From NCBI GenBank assembly GCA_027596075.1, contig JADGJC010000346.1:1-40487 (forward strand): a stretch of DNA of 40,487 nt, read 5' to 3'. The stretch's first letter is position 1, and each line of letters begins with the position of its first letter. A model generated the notes under the pieces. The model saw nothing but the letters and a program-made list of their open reading frames with translations. It was not told the origin of the DNA and did not search any database. Of the stretch, positions 32,481-40,487 are shown piece after piece. This DNA is from Rhizophlyctis rosea. Its lineage: Eukaryota; Chytridiomycota; Chytridiomycetes; Rhizophlyctidales; Rhizophlyctidaceae. A program made the position numbers and the translations under genes.

Positions 32481-35400
32481 TCATCTTCCCTCCTTCCTAC
32501 TCCTAAATTTCACCAAATCACTAATAGTAATCATCTTCAATCCCCATCGTTTCGCAAAAGCCCTCAAATCTCCTCTCCGCGCCATGGTTCCATCATCAAG
32601 CGCCACCTCACATATCGCCGCAACAGGTTGCTTCCCCGCCAAAACACACAGATCTACGGATGCTTCCGTGTGGCCGATACGAGTTAGCACTCCACCTGGT
32701 GCGTAGCGGAGAGGAAAGACGTGGCCGGGGCGGTTGAAGTCACCAGGTTGAGAAGAAGGGGAGGAGAGAGCTCGGACGGTTGCGGAGCGGTCGGCCGCGG
32801 AGATGCCGGTTGTTGTACCTGCGTGTGCCACGATGGTTAGTGGATGCCTGGTGAAAACATAGCATGAAGGGCTTTGGTAACGATCCTTACCATGCTTATA
32901 ATCAACGGTAATGGTATATGCCGTCCGTAACGACTCGGTGTTTTCCTTATTGGTTACCATGAGCGGCAATTCCAATTCGTCAAGCCGTTCGCCGAGCATG
33001 GGGACGCAAATGATGCCACTAAAACAATTTGAATGTTGGTTTCTGGCTTTGCGTCAAAAACAGCGTCAAGATGGCTACCTAGAATGCCGAATCAAAAATG
33101 CTGCCTTTTCTGGCGAGAAATCTTCCGCCGCAATGATCAAGTCTCCTTCATTCTCCCGATCTTCATTGTCCACCACGACTACGAAGTTTCCCCTCTCTTT
33201 ACAGAAGCATAAAAGTATCATCAGCGGTGAGATATAAGTTCCGCAACAGATTATACACTCACTCATTTCCTCCACCGCGTCTTCAATACTATCAAACTCG
33301 TATCCTGCGTCATCCGATTGGTGCGTCTTCTCCGCTATGGATTCGATCATTTTCGCCGAGACCTGAGTTATATGAGTTATTCCAACATCCAGAAAGCAAA
33401 TGGGGTGGTATCCAGTGCAGTAACGCATACCGCAGTTTACAGGCTTACCTTACTTCCATCCGCCAAACGATCCCCAAAAAAGGTATTCGTCTCACAAAAC
33501 CGCTTTTCGTACGCGTCCATGCTTCCCAGCTCTATGCATTCGACCCAACCGCGCGTAGCCGAGAAGAACTCGCAATCGTCCGCTCGGATATCATGACTAT
33601 GAAGCGCGGCTTGGATGGCTTCGTCTAAAAGTTCTGGTGTACGGAAGAGGTACTCGGTTATGCCCTGTTGATGATGTGGATAGCAGCTGGTTAGGTGACG
33701 GAATCATGGAAATCTTATCATCATCTCGATTCGATGCAATGAGCAGGGTATGAGTGATGCATGAGAACATGGCGAACTCACAAGGAGGAGTCTAAACGGT
33801 GGAGTCTGACATATCAAATGGTCATAGGGGCTGATTTTCAACGCATGCCAACAATCCACCACCGCCAAAAGCGAAAGATGAGAATTCTGTCAAGCATGAA
33901 GGAGCCACGAGTAAGACAACATAGAGGTGATACCGAAACGTCGCCCGTTCAGAAATTGAAATCATCACATACCGGCTTCCGTTGTTCTCTGGGTATTGCG
34001 GACAGTGAGAACTGATCAAGTAAACTGTCCGACAACAGGATAGGCTCGCGATTCATTCCGCCGAATACAAAATCTGCAGCCTACGTGCGAGAAGAATCAA
34101 TATCGCCATTGCCCTGGCGTGAAGAGTCTTCATGCCGCTGATATCACACACCGCCTTTATTCGCTGTCTAAACGCCGCCTCTCGTTCCTGGATCATCAAT
34201 TTGAATAGTTCAGACACCGATTGTGAGTACTGGCGCACTTGTTGTCGCGCTGCGGGGTTCATCATTGCTAGGCCTGAACGAATGATGACTATGAGATTTA
34301 CGGCGCGTTTGGGGCTATCAGTTGACGATTCCTCACCCGCATACACGTGCCACTTATTGCTGTATATTCTCAAAGTCATCAGAATCTTGACATTCTCAAT
34401 TCCTCCGACGTAAGAAGGGTTTTCCCATGGAAATGTTCGCTGGACCTTCCACGCCGTTCCCATGCTGCCATTGACATTAGGTAAGAGCTTTGACATTCAT
34501 CTCAAGGAGCGATGCAACAATAACCTCAAGAATGCAAGATGGGTGGCCGCTTGGGTATCCGCCGTGATTCGGTCATGATCGAGGTAGCTTAGGTGGACTA
34601 CATCGGATTGCAGGCTGTCTAGGATGGTCACAACGCGTTGAAAAGACTCGTCGTCACTTCTATGACGGATTATGACCTGGTTTGAGCTTCCCTTAGAGAC
34701 AGACGAAGCAGAAACAATAAGAGATTTTGGATGAGCAACGCACCAGTGGTTGTCCTTTTGGATTTACATTCGGGCCGTGCATCGAATGGCATGATACGAT
34801 GTTGACGTCTTTGGGTAGGTACATTTCAAAGGCACGGATTTCTGGTTCTTTTACTGAAGTCTGATGGATGCCATGGGAAATGCAGGACTTTGTCAGTCAC
34901 TCGTTGAGCGTGATGGGGAGTCTGCCCAAATACCTGTCCGCACACGGTCGCTCCCATCTTGGTTGCTAATGCATCAAATGGAAATCAGAACGACCACGTT
35001 TGTGATGAGAATTATATTCTCTACACAATCGTTCCACATCTTACATATGTACGCACCTGGTCCATACAACTTGACCACTTTATCTATATTTGCTGCTTCT
35101 ACACTGTATATGATGAAGTCACTTTGCCGCGACACAGCAAATCCATCGGCTAAGACGTTCAGTCCACTGCCTAGCTATTTATTAGAATGGACAGCCCTGG
35201 AGCGCTACACGAAAATCAAACTCTGAAGTACCGGCAAGCTCCTTCTGGAGCGCTTCGTACTTCGAAGGCAGGTCACAGACGTTGACGCTATGACAAAGGT
35301 GGCCCGCTTCACATCAGCAACGGCGTATACTTCATATGTTTGCAAGACCGGACTCACTGCTTCCACCCTGCCTCACGAAAAGTTCGAGCATATAGCTTTC

Positions 35401-35528
35401 CCATGTCGCCTGAAACGAAGTGGGCACGTTATTAAGCCAGGGCCAAATCACGTACTCTTCCCGGCACGTCGCGTACCTAAACCGATTAGACCTATCTGCG
35501 TCGTGTCCTTCCACTTTTCGGCAGTCAT
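32481..35528 (-). CDS. TYR1-RIB3: Prephenate dehydrogenase - 3,4-dihydroxy-2-butanone-4-phosphate synthase fusion (TYR1-RIB3)
   Basis: Sixteen exons join in frame to 644 aa: 35477-35528, 35358-35409, 35232-35287, 35057-35170, 34934-34965, 34744-34860, 34525-34676, 34337-34464, 34148-34273, 33973-34073, 33782-33886, 33449-33664, 33263-33362, 33079-33196, 32891-33018, 32481-32818. Residues 1 to about 430 are fungal prephenate dehydrogenase (prephenate to 4-hydroxyphenylpyruvate, tyrosine pathway): GLIGLGDMG nucleotide loop (13-21), [70 protein letters not shown] and [17 protein letters not shown]. Residues from about 438 are DHBP synthase (ribulose-5-phosphate to the four-carbon riboflavin precursor plus formate): [36 protein letters not shown] and GHTEASVDL. 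Exon 13 holds both the TYR1 end ([12 protein letters not shown]) and the RIB3 start without a stop. The exon 3/4 junction has a second plausible solution of equal length. Confidence 0.9.
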
Positions 35529-35792
35529 AGCTTTTGTTGTTTTCTGTAAACTGGTGGTAGACCATAAAAATAGATCCCTGTCGAATGTCAGTCGCAACAC
35601 GACCCCCAAAAGTCAACCCAATTCGAAATTCACGAAATGTGGCTTGTACTTCGCGTGTCCACAAATAGGGATGCGTAGCCGTGTCATGTCATATTCCCAA
35701 GCTCGAACGCGACGTTTTTCACGACAGATTTTCCAACCAGTTGTTCCAACCTTTGTAAACTCGCCTCCAAGCCTAGATTTTGTCCTGATATT
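35529..35792. promoter_or_regulatory. Shared promoter between TYR1-RIB3 and TMEM18
   Basis: 264 bp separate the two divergent start codons, so both promoters must be compact or overlap. No obvious TATA element was picked out. The open minus frame crossing it is an Arg-rich chance ORF. Confidence 0.45.
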
Positions 35793-36619
35793 ATGAATCC
35801 CCTGGAGCAGCTCTTCAGCGACATACAACAAAGTACTTCCAAGCTTTTGAAAGGCACTCCTTTCCGCTGGTTGGCGGACCACTTCCTCCCCACCCCTTTC
35901 ACACCTCCCACCAATGTTCCTCAAAGCTCTTGGTCGCCGCCGCGACACACTTTCAACCCTGCCGACTCCAAGTCTGTTTCGTTAGCACTCAACCAGTTTC
36001 TGCAAGATACACAGACATTCAGGCATGCGGTAATATGTCATCCTTCTCCTAATTTTTCGACCTTTGCCCTTCCTGGACGCGCTCCTGAACTCAACCGGAC
36101 TCAATTTTTTCCCATCAAGGTGGATTGGACTGAACCTTTTATATTGATTCTACTTGGCTTCCACGTTGTTCTGCTTCTTTGGATATCCATATGCAAGAAT
36201 AGTGAAACGCTGACCATATTCAACTTGTTTTTTGTTGGTGAGACTGAGCTTTTCATGCGCACGGTTTTCTTTGTCCATCATTCACACCCCTTTGAACCTA
36301 CCAGCGACGCTATGCTTTCTGACACAATTCTTAAACGGACTAGCATCACAGTATGCTTTGATTTTCTCTCGCACGAATTACTTTGATGAGAAGGGTATCT
36401 TCATGGGACTGATGTGGGCGGCTCCCCTCCTCATCAACCTCTTCCTCACAATTGTAAGTTCTGTCGGCCGATCTTTCATTCAAAACACGATCAGACGCAC
36501 AAATTCTGAGGTTTCTGTATCAGGTCATCCTGTTGCGACAAGTAAGCGAATTACTGGTGCAAATGAAACGACAACAGCTCCGAAAAGAAGGGTCAGTCAA
36601 AAATAAAAAGACACGTTGA
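35793..36619 (+). CDS. TMEM18: TMEM18-family nuclear/ER membrane protein
   Basis: Exons 35793-36029, 36120-36237, 36305-36453 and 36524-36619 give 199 aa. The conserved TMEM18 core starts at VDWTEPFILILLGFHVVLLL, continues with LFFVATLCFLTQFLNGLASQ across the second intron, then FSRTNYFDEKGIFMGLMWAA and PLLINLFLTIVILLRQVSEL, and ends in a basic tail (QLRKEGSVKNKKTR). Three to four membrane spans are visible. TMEM18 proteins sit in the nuclear envelope, and the basic tail has been implicated in DNA binding in animals. The N-terminal 79 residues are longer than in animal TMEM18. The first intron is 90 bp, a multiple of three, and its retention would not break the frame, so that junction is less certain; it is favoured because it places Ala before VDWTEPF. 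Confidence 0.85.
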
Positions 36620-36931
36620 AAAATGAAATGTTTGTCGTGTCCTCCCGCTACTTAACGCTTCGGAGAAACCATAGTTGTGTTAATTTATTGGATCAGTCGA
36701 CTCCCGTGCATGGAGCACGCAGTGCGGCCGCATCATGTTTGGCCACGCCCATATGTTTACGAGTGTTGCTCTCAGCTTGCAATGAATTTTCAAACAATGA
36801 TCCACATTCTATGTCACCTGTAACGGCATAGTAGACCACCATGCTCATTGGCGGTGACCTTCGAATATCAATGAATTGCACGCGCCAACCTCGTTATGTA
36901 TGGGAAACGTGTGTACAATTTTTGGAGTGTA
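36620..36931. other. Convergent intergenic region TMEM18/ANTH gene
   Basis: 312 bp. A minus frame (36693-36881) could be an alternative last exon of the ANTH gene: a GTATGT donor inside its final exon (after GACCATGCTGTAC) and an ACGAG acceptor at about 36890 join in frame. Its peptide shows no domain. Confidence 0.3.
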
Positions 36932-38953
36932 CTACTCTAATTTTGATCTCCACATACGTACAGCATGGTCCCTAGCGGCTGGGTCTCGAATTCGGGGATC
37001 GTCCCGCAATATCAGGCCCTCCACAAATCTGCGACTCTTCGTTTCCTCGTCCGTGGGACCATTCCGGGGTTGATTTTGGAGAGGTGTCGAAAGTGGCTTA
37101 TCAGGAGGAGCGGTAGTGGAGAGTGGTGGCGTATTCTGCAATTGTCCGAGCGGAGAAAAGTCAACAATGAGATAATACACGAATGACCGACGAAATACTC
37201 ACATTCGGTTGTTGCTGTGCTGGGGGAGTAGCATCTGCTTGTCCGCGTCCGTTCATTGACTTTTGTTTTACGGAAGCTATTCCCCGGGCAATCAAAGTTT
37301 AGGATGGTGGCCCTTGGCGTTGCATGCTCCAATGACCTAACGGCGTCCTTACTCGGTACGCCAACTTTGTTGGCATCCTTTTTGGTCGATACTTTCGGCG
37401 GCGGCGGGTTGCGCGGCTGTTTCAAAAAGTTGAAAGGATGATGCTACCGGTCGCACTTTGCGGTTTCTTCAGCAAATCCGGAGGTTCCGGCGGAAGAGGC
37501 GGAAACGACACCCTTTCCATCAGCAGCTTTGATTTACGACATTCCGTGTACAAGTTGACAAGTCCATAATGTCCGACTTTGAATTTTTCCCGCAGTGAGG
37601 CAAAGACCGTCGTATTACTTCCTTCTGCTGTTCGGAGATGTTTGATATTAGTGGAATCATTGGCAGATGGCCAAGATGTAGCATGCTTACGCTGATGCAT
37701 ATTCCTCAACAACTTCAGCAGAGATTGATAGAGACCAAAGCTTTCCTCCAAGAGCGGCACCAGCGCAGCTATCAAAAGTTGAAAATTTCCGCTCCCGTTG
37801 ATGTTCGCCAGGACGAGACTTTGGAGGCTACAGATATGATCAAGAAGCTTGAACAACTGCTTGACATGACCTGACCTGCTCGTGGCAAAGACATTAGCTT
37901 TTGCGCGCGCGGAATGGATATATTGAGATTTGATGATCATACGTTTCAAATAATGTCTTGGCTTTCTTCCGCGATGTGGCTTCCAGCTCTCGATAATTCC
38001 CCCCAATCTTCGCATTAGCCACATGATAGTCAATCTTCCGAGATATGCAAACGCCAAACTCTCCGTTCAGTAACGCCAATTCCGTTTTGCCGTTTCCCGG
38101 TATGCCTTGCGACCATTGAGCGAATCCTTCCTTAGCAGTCTCCAGCACCTGGAGCAGATAGTATTAGGATATAGAAACGAAAAATTCGTCGGCATGTATT
38201 CACCTTCGGGTGCGCATCGCGAATAATTTTGTGCACTATGACAAGGGCGCTTAACACGACCGCTTCGTCCGTGACATTAGCACAAGACCGCAATGCGGCC
38301 CAGAACCCGCCGTCATTGTTCAGGTGCAACGAGCGCTCCGCGCAAGCTTTAATATGATTCATCTTTGGGACAGCTTCCGTTTCGTATAACGCGTCTCGAA
38401 GATGCTGAAATACGATTCCATCGTATGCTTCGGTTGTCGTGTTTCTACTGAGGGGCTTTGATGTTGTTGACGAAGTTATGACGGGATTTGAGATGGGAGA
38501 CTGTAACGGAGGGGATTTGCTGCGGGATCTTTTTCCCAGAGCTGACTTCTGAGTTGCAGCGTGCTCGTTTGTCCGGATGTCCTGAATAGATTGCAAAGAT
38601 GTTTCGCGGTAAGGAGGTGTACCGCCACCGAAAGCTGAAGCCTGTCCACCACGATAATACCTTGTTGCCGCAAACAGAAGCGAACGCAAACGCGCCCGGG
38701 AAAACATCATCAAGTTCCGCCGGCGTTGCGGCTAATTGTATGGTCGGTACAGTCTCCCCGTGGCGTTCAAAAAGATGACGTAGTGCCCTTCGTTTCAGCA
38801 TTAGAGCGCGATCAGAGCTATAGTAGCAAAACTCCATCCTTCACGAACACGGACTCACCTTTTCACTTCTGTTGGAACTTCACGCTCGTCTATATGGTTC
38901 CGTGCCAAATGATAAAAACAAACTAAGCCATTCCCGTTCTTCGTTTTTTCCAT
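36932..38953 (-). CDS. ANTH-domain endocytic adaptor, Sla2/Hip1-like but short
   Basis: Nine exons (38859-38953, 38661-38817, 38204-38581, 37943-38148, 37691-37875, 37448-37627, 37353-37391, 37203-37276, 36932-37135) join in frame to 505 aa. The ANTH core spans about residues 120-385: HLRDALYETEAVPKMNHIKA, GGFWAALRS, DEAVVLSALVIVHKIIRDAHPKV, LLIAALVPLLEESFGLYQ, ASLREKFKVGHYGLVNLYTE and PPLPPEPPDLLKKP. Such domains bind PtdIns(4,5)P2 at sites of clathrin-mediated endocytosis. The HK(I/V)IRDAHP and LREKF..GHY..L..(L/F)Y.EC patterns are those of Sla2/Hip1 rather than AP180. Unlike Sla2 (about 1000 aa), it has no coiled coil or actin-binding THATCH module; a Pro/Gln-rich tail of about 110 residues follows instead. 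The N-terminal 120 residues before ANTH are also unusual. The exon 6 acceptor is CAGCAG, so two forms one codon apart are possible. The exon 6/7 intron (56 bp, ending AAAG) is the least certain. Confidence 0.75.
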
Positions 38954-39020
38954 TGGAGCTGCGCTGTTAGATCGTTGTTGGCTACTGCGGCAGCAAGCTT
39001 AACTTTCACGTCGCGGACAG

Positions 39021-39475
39021 ACGACAGAGGATGGGGGTTTCGGAGTGGGAACATATTGTTGTCACAATGATTCCCTCGGTTTGGCCTATTGCGAAAGGGT
39101 TGCTATTGCGGTTGCTGGAAATTCTTGCGACTCTGTTGGTAAGAATGGGACGACGTGTGTGCAGCAAGTTGAATCCCAATTCCCATGTCCGATCGGACCC
39201 GACGCCACGACCGTGCCCATGTGTCATGCTGCGCCGCACGCCACCTATGGTGAGATGCATTGCAGTGTTTCCGTTCCATTTGAATGTTCTAATGGCGATG
39301 TACACAACACTGGAACAATAGAAGTTTCTTGTGCTATATGTACCATAGCCGTATTTCACCAACAGGCCAAATTCACAACACCTTATTGCGGGTAAAAGTC
39401 TCTACACATACCGATTAGAAGCTTGATTTGTGACTAATTGTTGTGAAAATTAGACCAAGTATTACCCAGAATTGA
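39021..39475 (+). CDS. Cysteine-rich, secreted-type protein lacking a visible start
   Basis: The plus frame from about 39021 reads GTYCCHNDSLGLAYCERVAI, GNSCDSVGKNGTTCVQQVES, FPCPIGPDATTVPMC, GEMHCSVSVPFECSNG and SCAICTIAVF. That is twelve cysteines in about 110 residues with intervening Gly/Asn/Thr, typical of disulfide-rich extracellular proteins. The exon ends TTPYCG at a GG|GTAAAA donor (39391/39392), and a second exon at 39454-39475 would add PSITQN and stop. Upstream, an acceptor CGGACAG precedes 39021, but the 60 bp between it and the ANTH gene's first exon contain no ATG or signal peptide. The start is thus missing, lies in an exon overlapping the neighbour, or the gene is a remnant. 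The opposite-strand ORF of 118 codons is judged a shadow. Family unknown. Confidence 0.42.
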
Positions 39476-40432
39476 AGTGCACCCCACTCCCACTGGCCAC
39501 TGCACACTTTGCAAATTCCGCAAAACCCACTGCACCGCCTCCCATATCATTAACCCCAACAGTCCCAAACGTAGGCGTCACCCCTAGTAACGCCTCCGCC
39601 TTAGGACCAACTACCGTTCCCTCAACTGCCTGCCGAGCAATGCCAAACACGACTCCGACGGACTCTGATATAGTCATGTTGGCGAGAGGGAGGCTGCTAT
39701 GTACTTATAAGAATTAGGACAGGAAAAATGTCAATGTGAAATGTTACATGAGAATGACCGATTTGAAATTCATGTGAACGTTATACACACTTTATACTTT
39801 TGCGAAGCTGGGGTAGGTGCTCATCGCAAAATTTCTTGACTGCACCCTTTGTTCCCGAATGAGTCCCAGATCAGTCCCAGATCAAAATTGTGGTCATCTA
39901 AATTTGGGTTGCATTCTTTGAGTGATGCCGCCGTCCATATTGATTGCCTCAACAATTCTCTTCGAGAGCTCCCCGCCTTTTCTCATGAAACCAGTGGATC
40001 CCGCAATGGCAGCGGGAGTGACACGCTTTTGTTACTGACAGAACCTGGGTGAGTTGTTTTCCACACACTTTAGGACCGAGTTGTATCGTGTAGGAAAGTA
40101 TCAATGTTTGTCCCGATTTCCTGCAAAAACAAATATGAGTTGCAAAGTATAGGCAGGGTGTAGAATTATGAGGCTGAAGGCTCATACCACGGTGCTTTTT
40201 GCAAATCACCACAGTCCCCCCGGTACAGGAAGACACCACGAAACAGGTTCTCCAGGTCACAGATTGTGTCGGCTTGGCCGATTATGAAAGGATTGATTGG
40301 AAGTGGGTATTCGGCAGGCTGTCCGTAGACTGCACGCAGGCCGCCAGTAAGTTGGGGTGCGAGGCCCCGACCTTTGGAATTGCAATTACGAGGTCACGGA
40401 GGCAGGCATGGCCTTGCTCAGTACCTCCAAGT
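39476..40432. other. About 1 kb with no supportable gene
   Basis: Overlapping frames on both strands at 39462-39717 look compositionally biased (plus: Pro/Thr/Ser-rich; minus: Gly/Val/Ala-rich), and at most one could be real. Around 39865-39885 a short direct repeat of CCCAGATCA occurs. No RNA gene is seen. Confidence 0.3.
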
Positions 40433-40487
40433 CTCTTCCTCCATCCTCTTCCTCAATCCTCTTCCTCCATCCTCTTCCTCCATCCTC
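40433..40487. repeat. 13-bp tandem repeat, CT-rich, truncated by window end
   Basis: The unit CTCTTCCTCCATC occurs four times in succession (the second with A for C at one position, CTCTTCCTCAATC) plus three further bases at the edge. The array continues beyond the window. The strand bias (C/T on plus) could mark a minisatellite or a coding repeat, since 13 bp is not a multiple of three and would shift frame each unit. Confidence 0.85.

Noticed and set aside
33263..33350. Annotating RIB3 as a separate gene starting at the Met at 33350
   Set aside because: It would leave TYR1 without its conserved C-terminal helix, which lies in the same exon; the phase-0 junction and open frame favour one fused product, though the alternative is recorded as a finding.
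35613..35948. 111-codon minus ORF
   Set aside because: Crosses the TMEM18 start and the shared promoter; Arg-rich, no domain.
39006..39362. 118-codon minus ORF
   Set aside because: Opposite the cysteine-rich plus frame and without any domain; the plus frame has a more protein-like pattern.

Overview
This 40.5-kb window looks like nuclear DNA from an early-diverging, probably zoosporic (chytrid-like), fungus. The evidence is compact genes on both strands, many introns of about 55-90 bp with GT-AG ends, fungal housekeeping genes (fungal-type prephenate dehydrogenase, an RTC4-domain protein, ERG26, a Sla2-type ANTH protein, bL31m), and a TMEM18 gene, which is better known from animals and basal fungi. 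Placement is inferred from gene content and intron style only. I saw no tRNA, rRNA, CRISPR array, transposase or viral gene.

Layout. 1-1.2 kb: a gene cut by the left edge and a secreted-type protein with an unresolved start, both minus. 2.9-6.7 kb: DAD1/OST2 (minus) and CSN1 (plus) diverge from one 327-bp promoter; a mitochondrial ribosomal protein bL31m follows. 8.0-13.3 kb: an MFS transporter, a small frame-broken gene and a single-exon 688-aa membrane protein. 13.8-17.9 kb: a tandem family of unrecognised small proteins on the minus strand (two intact, one frame-broken, one decayed fragment), with an AlkB-like dioxygenase gene set among them. 18.5-20.5 kb: glutathione synthetase (eight exons). 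21.1-22.4 kb: two minus-strand ORFs, one resembling tubby-like/DUF6593 folds. 23.3-28.1 kb: an RTC4-domain protein and ERG26, converging. 28.8-29.8 kb: a broken F-box gene, then about 2.7 kb with no gene I can support. 32.5-39.5 kb: a prephenate dehydrogenase-DHBP synthase fusion (TYR1-RIB3), divergent from TMEM18, an ANTH-domain protein, and a cysteine-rich reading frame without a visible start. A 13-bp tandem repeat runs off the right edge.

The strongest novel point is the TYR1-RIB3 gene. Sixteen exons join in frame with no stop between the tyrosine-pathway enzyme and the riboflavin-pathway enzyme, and one exon carries both the end of TYR1 and the start of RIB3. Second is the tandem small-protein family with a conserved phase-1 intron and visible decay. 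The other genes are housekeeping functions without an evident shared pathway. Exon coordinates were assigned by hand from splice-site consensus, reading-frame phase and remembered family conservation, so individual junctions could be off by a few bases.
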